Part shown: positions 1-5,400 of the stretch, piece by piece
Numbering within the stretch: the stretch's first letter is position 1
Layout of the letters: the number at the start of each line of letters is the position of its first letter
Assembly: GCA_964544865.1 (NCBI GenBank)
Contig: CAZJDV010000084.1
Coordinates: 1 to 10,545, forward strand
Direction: 5' to 3'
Origin: CAZJDV01 sp964544865
Lineage (GTDB): Bacteria; Chloroflexota; Dehalococcoidia; Lucifugimonadales; CAJWER01
DNA: 10,545 nt
Notes under the pieces: model-generated
What the model saw: the letters and a program-made list of their open reading frames with translations, nothing else
What the model was told of the DNA's origin: nothing
The model's database searches: none
Program-made: the position numbers and the translations under genes

Positions 1-128
1 GCCCCGACGGTGTTAGCTCGTGTGCCTGTGGGTGCGTGGGTGAGGCAGCCACCCTGGCTTCTAATGCTGCCCCCCAATGGTTTCGGGGTCCTTTTGATGG
101 CTACTGCCAACTCATCCGTCCCAAGCAT
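1..128 (-). CDS. N-terminal part of an unidentified gene running off the left edge
   Basis: On the minus strand an ATG at 128-126 is preceded by GGGGAGGT and a five-base spacer (AGCCT), one of the strongest Shine-Dalgarno sequences in the window. The frame stays open for all 42 codons to the left edge, and an in-frame stop lies just upstream (132-134), so the start is well bounded. The peptide begins MLGTDELAVAIKRTPKPLGG and continues with a Gly/Thr-rich stretch. I do not recognise a family and see no membrane segment or signal peptide. It lies 194 bases downstream of the receiver gene in the same orientation. The intervening 129-322 holds a repeat fragment and a weak 6-bp hairpin (212-228). 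The call rests on the ribosome binding site and open frame only; chance is possible over so short a length. Confidence 0.42.
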   Translation of the reverse strand, partial: MLGTDELAVAIKRTPKPLGGSIRSQGGCLTHAPTGTRANTVG

Positions 129-299
129 AGGCTACCTCCCCGGAACAGGGCCTGAACTAAACGGAGAGTCGCCTGAATATGTCCTGAATGTAGGCGGACC
201 TACTCTCTTCGCACTAACTAATTTAGTGTCATGGCCCGTTACGCCGCTACGCCACCGGGGCGTTTCCGTGGAGGTGGCCTACGTGTCCGTCCGAGATCT

Positions 300-327
300 A
301 GGGCGCGCGCGCAGGTGTGCCCCTACG
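300..327 (-). repeat. Fragment of the three-hairpin dispersed repeat (third hairpin only)
   Basis: Read on the minus strand, this segment (GTAGGGGCACACCTGCGCGC followed by GCGCCCTAG) aligns with the third-hairpin segment of the repeat at 5319-5346, which reads GTAGGGGTGCACCTGCGTGT then GCGCCCTGG. Six of the eight stem pairs remain possible. The segment contains the TAG stop of the receiver gene (325-323), so the repeat either supplies or abuts the 3' end of that gene. Confidence 0.6.
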
Positions 328-703
328 CACAGCTTTCGGTGCTCAGACGGTTGACCACGCTGACCAGATTGGTCACGGGGAAAGGTTTGTTGAGGGTTGA
401 TGTGGCGTTGAACATCCTGGCCTGATCAACGTTCCAGCTGGCGTCCAACAGAAGCACCGTTGGCTGCGGCACGCCGCGACACCATTCTGACAATGTGGCG
501 TATACGCTGTGCCGTGGAGTGTCATACCAGCCCATATCCAGGATCCACACACTGGTGTCTCCAGCGCTCCACGACTCCAGGAAGCTCAAGGGTGACCGTG
601 CGTTCAGCAGGTGTATCTCTACCTGGTGACCATGCGACTGGAGGTTACGGGCCAGCAAGCTGCTGAACACGCGGTCTTCACTGAGGATGGCGATGTGCTG
701 CAC
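323..703 (-). CDS. Orphan response-regulator receiver-domain protein
   Basis: A 126-residue protein that reads as a single CheY-like receiver (REC) domain with no output domain. Features seen: a first strand ending in the acidic pair E9-D10, a likely phospho-acceptor D56 at the end of the third strand (WILDMG), and K106 in an NKPF motif, matching the conserved Lys-Pro of REC domains. The usual Thr/Ser after strand four is replaced by D87 (LLLDAS), so switching may be atypical. I chose the GTG at 703 because the REC fold starts right there. An in-frame ATG at 853 would add 50 residues of Cys/Arg-rich sequence with no domain signal. Neither start has a good Shine-Dalgarno sequence. No histidine kinase is in the window, so the partner is unknown. 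The TAG stop lies in a dispersed-repeat fragment. REC identity is likely; the signalling role is inferred. Confidence 0.68.
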   Translation of the reverse strand: MQHIAILSEDRVFSSLLARNLQSHGHQVEIHLLNARSPLSFLESWSAGDTSVWILDMGWYDTPRHSVYATLSEWCRGVPQPTVLLLDASWNVDQARMFNATSTLNKPFPVTNLVSVVNRLSTESCA

Positions 704-871
704 GAGTACCCGCCGGTGCTCTCCGCCTATATGGGCAGCGTAGCAGCAAGGTGCGGGACAAACCCTGAACGGACGTTGGGACGCCCTGAAATTGTCCTGA
801 AAAACTTGGTCAGAAGATGTCAGGCGCTTCACCCCCGCCTTAATCCTCGCCATTGATGGGGAGGATGATAC

Positions 872-892
872 TCCCTCCCCTGGTGGGAGGGA
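872..892. repeat. 8-bp perfect intergenic hairpin
   Basis: TCCCTCCC (872-879) and GGGAGGGA (885-892) form a perfect 8-bp stem around a five-base loop (CTGGT). It lies between the stop of the transporter gene (959) and the receiver gene, in the stretch 854-958. No T-run follows on either strand, so it is not a convincing intrinsic terminator; it could stall or stabilise RNA. The rest of 893-958 shows only a weak GGCC-type hairpin just downstream of the transporter stop. Confidence 0.4.
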
Positions 893-958
893 ATTAGAGG
901 AAGAGGGAAACGCTTGGCGACGTGAGCGGCTTTTGCCTTGGCCTTTTGGGCCACTACG

Positions 959-1717
959 TTAGCGGAGGAACGCCAGCGGGTTCAACGACACGTCGCGATC
1001 ATACGTGTCGATCCCTTCCCTGCGCTTAACATACGTGACCACGGCGTAGGTTGCGGGCGTTGCTACGGCTTCGTAGAGCACCTTGACGGCCCACTGTGTT
1101 AGCAACATCTCCACAAGGATACTCCCGGGTATGACGCCCGCGAAGGCCGCCAAGATGAAAACGGCGGAATCTACCCCTTGACCCACGATTGTTGAGCCGA
1201 TGGTGCGCGTCCAAAGCCATCGCCCACCGGTGGCTACCTTCATGCGCGACAGCACCATCGAGTTGGTGAATTCGCCAACCAGGTAGCCCGCGAAAGAGGA
1301 CACAAGCACCCTGGGCGTCTGGCCAAAGATTGTCTGGTAGGCGTCTTGAGCGTCCCAGACCGGCGCCCCGACGGCCGGCAGCAGTCCACCTATCCAGATA
1401 CCGGCTACCGCGATGGCGTTGCACAGGAATCCCAACCAGATGACACGTCTGGCGATGCGGAACCCGTACACCTCGGTCAGGACGTCTCCCAGGATGTAAG
1501 TAATGGGAAACAGCACGATGGCGGCGGGCAGGACGCGGCCCCAGATCAGGACAATCTTGACGACGATAATGTTGGATGTGATGAGGAGCGTAACAAACAG
1601 TGCCGCCAGGACTACCAGGAGACCGGTCACCTGAGGCGTTGCGTTGCTGTTGTTCATGTTGTGAGCTGGGTAGCCGGAGCGACTGTCACCGTCGGTGGTG
1701 CTCTGGGCCGGAGTCAT
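959..1717 (-). CDS. yhhQ: Queuosine precursor transporter (YhhQ / DUF165 family)
   Basis: A 252-residue integral membrane protein with about six hydrophobic segments (roughly 31-51, 61-77, 90-112, 138-154, 176-195, 205-226). The family hallmarks are present: GDVLTEVYGFRIARR (78-91) after the second segment, RTIGSTIVGQGVDSAVF (171-187), and a C-terminal acidic run ending in an NPLAF element. Known YhhQ proteins import 7-cyano-7-deazaguanine-type precursors across the inner membrane for queuosine salvage into tRNA; the exact substrate here is inferred. The ATG (1717-1715) directly follows the TGA of the upstream CDF gene (1720-1718) with no spacer and no strong Shine-Dalgarno, which suggests translational coupling. 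The first 20 residues are polar and unlike the family; an internal ATG at 1657 would give a more typical 232-residue protein. No queuosine biosynthesis gene is in the window. Confidence 0.9.
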   Translation of the reverse strand: MTPAQSTTDGDSRSGYPAHNMNNSNATPQVTGLLVVLAALFVTLLITSNIIVVKIVLIWGRVLPAAIVLFPITYILGDVLTEVYGFRIARRVIWLGFLCNAIAVAGIWIGGLLPAVGAPVWDAQDAYQTIFGQTPRVLVSSFAGYLVGEFTNSMVLSRMKVATGGRWLWTRTIGSTIVGQGVDSAVFILAAFAGVIPGSILVEMLLTQWAVKVLYEAVATPATYAVVTYVKRREGIDTYDRDVSLNPLAFLR

Positions 1718-2817
1718 TCAGCGATCGCTTCTTGAAGATGTCGAACGTTGGGATGCCAGGACGTGGTCCTCCTGGCACTCCAACGAGCCGCCTTCCAACT
1801 GGATGGTTACGTGGCTGATGCCAAACTGCCCGGAAGCCGCGTCTCGGAGTTGGACCAATATCCGTTGCCCTTGCTCTGGTGTGACGCCGTCCGCCAGCAC
1901 AGCGTGCGCGCTCAACGCGTTGTAGCCGGACGTTATTGACCAGGTGTGTATGTCATGCACAGAGACCACTCCGTCTGCCTGGCGCAGGATCTCCTCAAGC
2001 GCCACGATGTCCACGTCTGAAGGCGTCCCCTCCAGGAGCACGTTGGTTGCTTGGAAGACGATCCTGCCTCCCGTGTAGATGATCAAAACCGAGATTACGG
2101 CGCTCACGATTGGGTCCGCAACGTACCAACCGAATAGCAGCATCAGGACGCCGGCCAGGACTATGCCCGCCGATTGTACCGCGTCCGTGGCCACGTGGAG
2201 GAATGCGCTCCGAGTGTTCAGGCTCTGGTCGGCGGCTCGGTGCAGGATGCGGGCCGCCGCTAGCTGGGCGACGAATCCCGCCGACGCGATGAGTACCATC
2301 GGCCCGCCCAGCACCTCTGGCGGGTCCAGCAACCTCTGGTACGCCTCGAACAGTATGTATGCGGCTACCGCCCACAACGCCAGGCCGTTTGCCAGGGCAG
2401 CCAGGATCTCCACCCGGTAGTAGCCGTAGGTGCGTGCGACAGTGACCGGGCGTGCCGCGAACCAAAACGCCATGAGGGTCATTGCCAGCGCGCCGACATC
2501 CGTCAGCAAGTGCCCTGCATCAGCCAGGAGCGCCAGACTGTGGGTCCACCACCCGCCGATAGCCTCGACCAGGNNNNNNNNNNNNNNNNNNNNNNNNNNN
2601 NNNNNNNNNNNNNNNNNNNNNNNNNNNNNNNNNNNNNNNNNNNNNNNNNNNNNNNNNNNNNNNNNNNNNNNNNATCAGCCAGGAGCGCCAGACTGTGGGT
2701 CCACCACCCGCCGATAGCCTCGACCAGGAAGAACGCGAGGATTATCACCAGGCTTATGCGCACAGCGCGCTTGCTCCTGGTGCGGTGGTAGCGGTTTCGG
2801 GTGGGCATGGGTGTCAT
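1718..2817 (-). CDS. Cation diffusion facilitator metal transporter, interrupted by a scaffold gap
   Basis: CDF-family divalent metal/proton antiporter of the inner membrane (CzcD/ZitB-like), normally exporting zinc or related ions. The gene is split by 100 N (2574-2673) and a 55-bp duplication. Removing 155 bases rejoins the two frames into about 314 residues, the usual CDF size. Counting from the ATG at 2808, the joined protein has H48-x3-D52 in TM2 (LLADAGHLLTD), the conserved GYYRVEILAALANG (77-90), H153-x3-D157 in TM5 (HVATDAVQS), and a C-terminal cytoplasmic domain with VHDIHTWSI (232-240). The HxxxD pairs in TM2 and TM5 form the transport-site pattern typical of zinc-type CDFs. The loop between TM4 and TM5 is short and not His-rich. 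ATGs at 2817 and 2808 are both possible; neither has a Shine-Dalgarno. It is the first gene of a likely pair with the queuosine-precursor transporter. Confidence 0.92.
2519..2728. repeat. Exact 55-bp duplication flanking the N gap (assembly artefact)
   Basis: Bases 2519-2573 and 2674-2728 are identical over 55 bp, beginning ATCAGCCAGGAGCGCCAGAC and ending CTCGACCAGG. The left copy stops and the right copy starts exactly at the N block. This is what happens when two contigs that overlap by one k-mer are scaffolded without merging. Collapsing one copy plus the gap restores the CDF coding frame and its TM2 metal-site motif. Confidence 0.93.
2574..2673. other. Scaffold gap of exactly 100 N
   Basis: One hundred N, the customary placeholder length for a gap of unknown size. 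Because the flanking ends overlap by 55 bp, the true gap is probably negative (an overlap) and no sequence is missing. Confidence 0.97.
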
Positions 2818-2907
2818 GTGTGTAGTACCGAGCCGAGAGCAAGACCAGTCTAGCCTTGCTACCTCGGAGGGTCAACTTGCTAGTCGGGGCGTCCGAAGAA
2901 CACCCCA

Positions 2908-3002
2908 AACCCCCTCAAGGGGGTTCCAGGTATCCCCTTCGGGGATTGTTTTGTATCTGAGGGACACCCTCAGACTCTCGGCAAATCCCGACACGTCGGG
3001 AT
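2908..3002. repeat. Array of four short perfect hairpins
   Basis: Four perfect inverted repeats with different stems follow one another at close spacing. AACCCCC/GGGGGTT is at 2908-2925, loop TCAA. ATCCCC/GGGGAT is at 2932-2946, loop TTC. TCTGAGGG/CCCTCAGA is at 2956-2974, loop ACA. ATCCCGA/TCGGGAT is at 2985-3002, loop of four. They fill most of the gap between the npdG stop (3046) and the CDF start (2817), so on the minus strand they lie downstream of npdG. The second hairpin is followed on the plus strand by TGTTTTG, but no plus-strand gene ends here. On the minus strand none has a clean T-run. Joint termination, mRNA 3' end protection, or a decayed mobile repeat are all possible. Confidence 0.65.
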
Positions 3003-3045
3003 CGCACACCCCTTTTCATTGTTCATCAGACTGCTAAGCGTACTC

Positions 3046-3699
3046 CTAGCTAGCGTCCAACCCCATGATCCTGACCAATGTGCGTGACTTGTATATGCGA
3101 TTGATATTGAGGAGGAGGGCCGTGAGCCCTTCCACATAACGTGCGTTGGCAAGTGCGCCACCGTCCACGGCGCGCAGGTTGGGGACCTGCTGCGCCAGGC
3201 CCATGACCGTTTCTTTGGCGGCCGGATCGTCCGAGCACACCACCACATCTCCATCGATGACGCGTCGTGGGGCCCACAGGTCCGTTGCGCTTACGTTTTG
3301 GAACGCGGCCACCAGGCGCGATTGCGGGAGAAGTCGTTGGGCCTGGGTAGCGGCTGATCCTTCAGGCACGGTCATGGCCTCAATGACGCCCCCTTCGAAG
3401 CTGAGAGGCGCAACGGTAGAAACCACCACCTTGTCGGCCAACTCTGCTGCCAGGGGTTCCAGCAGGCCGGCCTGGGCTTCGCAGGGTACGGTGACGAAGA
3501 CGATGTCGGACTCCTGCGCTGCCTGGGCGTTGGAGCCCGCCTTGGCCCCAGTGACCTGGGCCCGCTCCCTCATACGGTTGACCGCGTCCTCGGCCCTGGA
3601 GGCGTCGCGTGACCCCAAGATGACCTCATGGCCTGCCAGGGCAAAACGTAGCGCCAGTCCGCGGCCCTCGGGGCCGGTACCGCCCAAGAATCCGATCAT
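3046..3699 (-). CDS. npdG: NADPH-dependent F420 reductase (F420H2:NADP+ oxidoreductase)
   Basis: A 217-residue cytoplasmic oxidoreductase that passes hydride between coenzyme F420 and NADP(H). The N-terminal Rossmann motif GGTGPEGRGLALRFA (6-20) is followed by EVILGSR (25-31), where the Ser-Arg pair fits NADP 2'-phosphate recognition in this family. AAFQNVSA (131-138), VVCSDDPAAKE (153-163) and the C-terminal GALANARYVEGLTALLLNIN (181-200) are also family signatures, and length is normal. The start is the ATG at 3699, preceded by AAGGAG six bases upstream; a longer reading frame to 3810 has no such site. A candidate extended -10 (TGCTATACT) lies at 3744-3736. It is divergent from the DUF1015 gene. 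No F420 biosynthesis or other F420-using gene is in the window, so F420 use is inferred from family membership. Confidence 0.9.
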   Translation of the reverse strand: MIGFLGGTGPEGRGLALRFALAGHEVILGSRDASRAEDAVNRMRERAQVTGAKAGSNAQAAQESDIVFVTVPCEAQAGLLEPLAAELADKVVVSTVAPLSFEGGVIEAMTVPEGSAATQAQRLLPQSRLVAAFQNVSATDLWAPRRVIDGDVVVCSDDPAAKETVMGLAQQVPNLRAVDGGALANARYVEGLTALLLNINRIYKSRTLVRIMGLDAS

Positions 3700-3735
3700 C
3701 GGCTGCTCCTTCGCTGGTTCTTGATCCTGCCCGCG

Positions 3736-3744
3736 AGTATAGCA
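3736..3744 (-). promoter_or_regulatory. Candidate extended -10 box for npdG
   Basis: On the minus strand TGCTATACT matches an extended -10 (TGn TATAAT, five of six in the hexamer). Transcription would start about 30 bases before the npdG ATG. No good -35 hexamer is seen at 16-18 bases, which is tolerable for an extended -10 promoter. Confidence 0.4.
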
Positions 3745-3817
3745 CTGGCCAATGATCTGGCGAGGGCCGGGAGCCCGCTGCGCGCCGCTGGCCCTGTGAA
3801 CAAATCCCATGACACGC

Positions 3818-3823
3818 TATACT
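3818..3823 (+). promoter_or_regulatory. Candidate -10 box (TATACT) for the DUF1015 gene
   Basis: TATACT inside the octamer GCTATACT (3816-3823), the same octamer that appears on the opposite strand at 3743-3736. A weak -35 (CTGTGA, three of six) lies 18 bases upstream at 3794-3799. The resulting leader would be about 130 bases and would contain the whole three-hairpin repeat before the start codon at 3963. Confidence 0.3.
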
Positions 3824-3860
3824 TTGTGGACCCCAGGGTGGAAAGGCAGGCACCGTGCAT

Positions 3861-3931
3861 CAGGGCAGGCACATAGGTCTGCCCCTACGGTAACGCACCG
3901 ATTGGGTAGGGGCGTACCGTGTGTACGCCCT
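3861..3931 (+). repeat. Full copy A of a three-hairpin dispersed repeat
   Basis: About 70 bp made of three consecutive hairpins. The first pairs GGGCAGGC (3863-3870) with GTCTGCCC (3877-3884) around ACATAG. The second is a short CGGT/ACCG stem (3888-3900). The third is a perfect GGGCGTAC/GTACGCCC stem (3910-3930). It aligns end to end with 5276-5345. It lies in the 5' region of the DUF1015 gene, ending about 30 bases before its ATG, where it could influence the leader RNA. Confidence 0.8.
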
Positions 3932-3962
3932 AAGTTCATCGAAACACGCAAAGGGTTCTTTA

Positions 3963-5258
3963 ATGGCGGATGTCCGCCCCTTCAGGGGCCTGCGATACTC
4001 ACCACGGCTTGGGCCGCTGCTCTCCGATGTGGTGTGCCCACCATACGATGTCATCTCTCACGAGCGGCAGCAAGCCCTTGAGGGTAACAGTCCTTACAAT
4101 GCTGTTCACGTGGAGCTGCCGCAGGCGCTGGGCGGCGACCGGTATGCCAGGGCAGGTCAGACCTTTGACCAGTGGGTCCAGGAGGGCGTTCTGGTCCGGG
4201 ATGAAGACCCCAGCTACTATCTGCTCCGTCACATGTTCCACCAGGGCGGCAAGGCGTTTGAGCGCTGGGGTCTGACCGTCTGCGTACGCCTGGAGGAGTT
4301 CGAACATCGCATCGTACTGCCGCATGAGGAGACGGGGGCCGGCGCCAAGGAGGACAGGTTTCAGCTCATTGACGCGTGCAGGGCCAACCTGAGTCCCATC
4401 CTGTCACTGTACCGCGACCCTGCCCGGCGGATCCGTGACGCTATCGAAGAGATCGCTCAACGTCCGTTCAGCGTCTCGGCCAGGTACGATGGCGATCAGG
4501 AACTGGCCATGTGGGTGGTTGATGCCTCGGAGATAGGCGACGCTGTTCAGTCCGCGCTCCGGGACGCGCCGTTGTTCATCGCCGATGGGCACCACAGGTA
4601 CGAAACCGCGCTGCGTTACCGTGACGAGATGCGTCAGCGGAACGGCTCCTGGGCGGAGGACGAGGCGTTCAACTTCGTGATGATGGTGTTGACGGACTTC
4701 AGTGATCCGGGCCTGCTGCTGCTGCCGTATCACCGCTCCGTGGGAGGCATGGACCCGCCTACACTGACGGCCCTACGCAACCGCTTGCTGGAGGCTTTCC
4801 AGATACAGGCATTCGACTCCGACCCCACGTTTCCGCAGGCCCTTGAGGAGGCTGTCGCACAGCGGTCCAATGAAGTGGCGCTGGGTCTCCTGGGCCCGGA
4901 CGGGGAAGGTCCGTATCTGCTCACGTTGGAGAACGACAATATCAAAGACGAGCTTCGGGCGATGCCTGGCGGTGCAGGACTTATTGACTCGGAGGGATGG
5001 GTGCTGCACCAGGCTGTTTTGGAGCCTGTGCTAGGTAGCCTGGCGGCGGACCATGTGAGGTACGTTCACAATCCTCAGGAAGCCTGGGATGGCGTTGTGC
5101 AAGGGAGAGAGCAGATGGCGTTCTTCCTGAAGCCGTTTCCCATGGACCTGTTCCAGGCCATTGTCCCAACCGGCCTGCGTCTGCCTTCCAAGTCCACCTT
5201 CTTTCATCCCAAGCTGCCCACGGGTCTGGTCTTCAACCCGCTGGAGGGGCCGCTGTAG
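3963..5258 (+). CDS. DUF1015 family protein, function not established
   Basis: A 431-residue soluble protein with the hallmarks of DUF1015: an N-terminal VRPFRGLRY (4-12), CPPYDVIS (25-32), NSPYNAVHVELP (42-53), the segment RIVLPHEETGAGAKEDRFQL (116-135), and the central FIADGHHRYETALRYRDE (205-222) that is the strongest family signature. Length matches the usual 400-430 residues. The conserved Asp-Gly-His-His-Arg cluster looks like an active or metal site, but I know of no demonstrated reaction and assign none. The ATG at 3963 follows AAAGGG at an acceptable spacing, and family homology begins right after it. A frame extension to 3921 would start inside the repeat. The gene is divergent from npdG and convergent with the metallopeptidase gene. 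Its TAG stop (5256-5258) lies in a GTAGGGGC repeat segment. No signal peptide or membrane segment is seen. Confidence 0.88.
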   Translation: MADVRPFRGLRYSPRLGPLLSDVVCPPYDVISHERQQALEGNSPYNAVHVELPQALGGDRYARAGQTFDQWVQEGVLVRDEDPSYYLLRHMFHQGGKAFERWGLTVCVRLEEFEHRIVLPHEETGAGAKEDRFQLIDACRANLSPILSLYRDPARRIRDAIEEIAQRPFSVSARYDGDQELAMWVVDASEIGDAVQSALRDAPLFIADGHHRYETALRYRDEMRQRNGSWAEDEAFNFVMMVLTDFSDPGLLLLPYHRSVGGMDPPTLTALRNRLLEAFQIQAFDSDPTFPQALEEAVAQRSNEVALGLLGPDGEGPYLLTLENDNIKDELRAMPGGAGLIDSEGWVLHQAVLEPVLGSLAADHVRYVHNPQEAWDGVVQGREQMAFFLKPFPMDLFQAIVPTGLRLPSKSTFFHPKLPTGLVFNPLEGPL

Positions 5259-5400
5259 GGGCAGGCAAATGGCTTGGGCAGGCACGTAGGGCTGCCGCCA
5301 CGGTAACATACCGGTGTTGTAGGGGTGCACCTGCGTGTGCGCCCTGGGCTTGGGGCAGATGCAGTGCATTCGGGCAGACACATAGGTCTGCCCCTACGGT
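5255..5400 (+). repeat. Repeat cluster B between two convergent stops
   Basis: The space between the DUF1015 stop (5258) and the metallopeptidase stop (5400-5402) is mostly repeat. A short GTAGGGGCAGGC piece (5255-5266) overlaps the DUF1015 stop. A full three-hairpin copy spans 5276-5345. A further first-hairpin unit, GGGCAGAC/GTCTGCCC with a perfect 8-bp stem, spans 5372-5393. Compared with copy A, the third stem has a T-A to C-G double change and a wobble, which keeps pairing. The cluster could act as a bidirectional terminator region, though no T-run is evident. Confidence 0.8.

Noticed and set aside
212..228. CACTAA/TTAGTG inverted repeat with a five-base loop in an AT-rich patch
   Set aside because: Could be an operator, but the stem is only 6 bp, it occurs once, and no adjacent regulator or promoter supports it.
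10..354. A 114-codon plus-strand reading frame at the left edge
   Set aside because: Codon use lacks the strong G/C third-position bias of the real genes, it has no ribosome binding site or recognisable motif, and it runs over the repeat fragment and the end of the receiver gene. The opposite strand has a better-supported start at 128.
2519..2728. A genuine tandem duplication or attachment site inside the CDF gene
   Set aside because: The copies abut the N block exactly and collapsing them restores a canonical protein, so an assembly overlap explains them better.
2932..2953. ATCCCC-TTC-GGGGAT followed by TGTTTTG as a plus-strand intrinsic terminator
   Set aside because: It has terminator form, but no plus-strand gene ends upstream and the stem is only 6 bp. 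It is treated as one member of the hairpin array.
2908..3002. CRISPR-like array
   Set aside because: The hairpins have different sequences and spacings of only 6 to 10 bases; there is no constant repeat and no cas gene.
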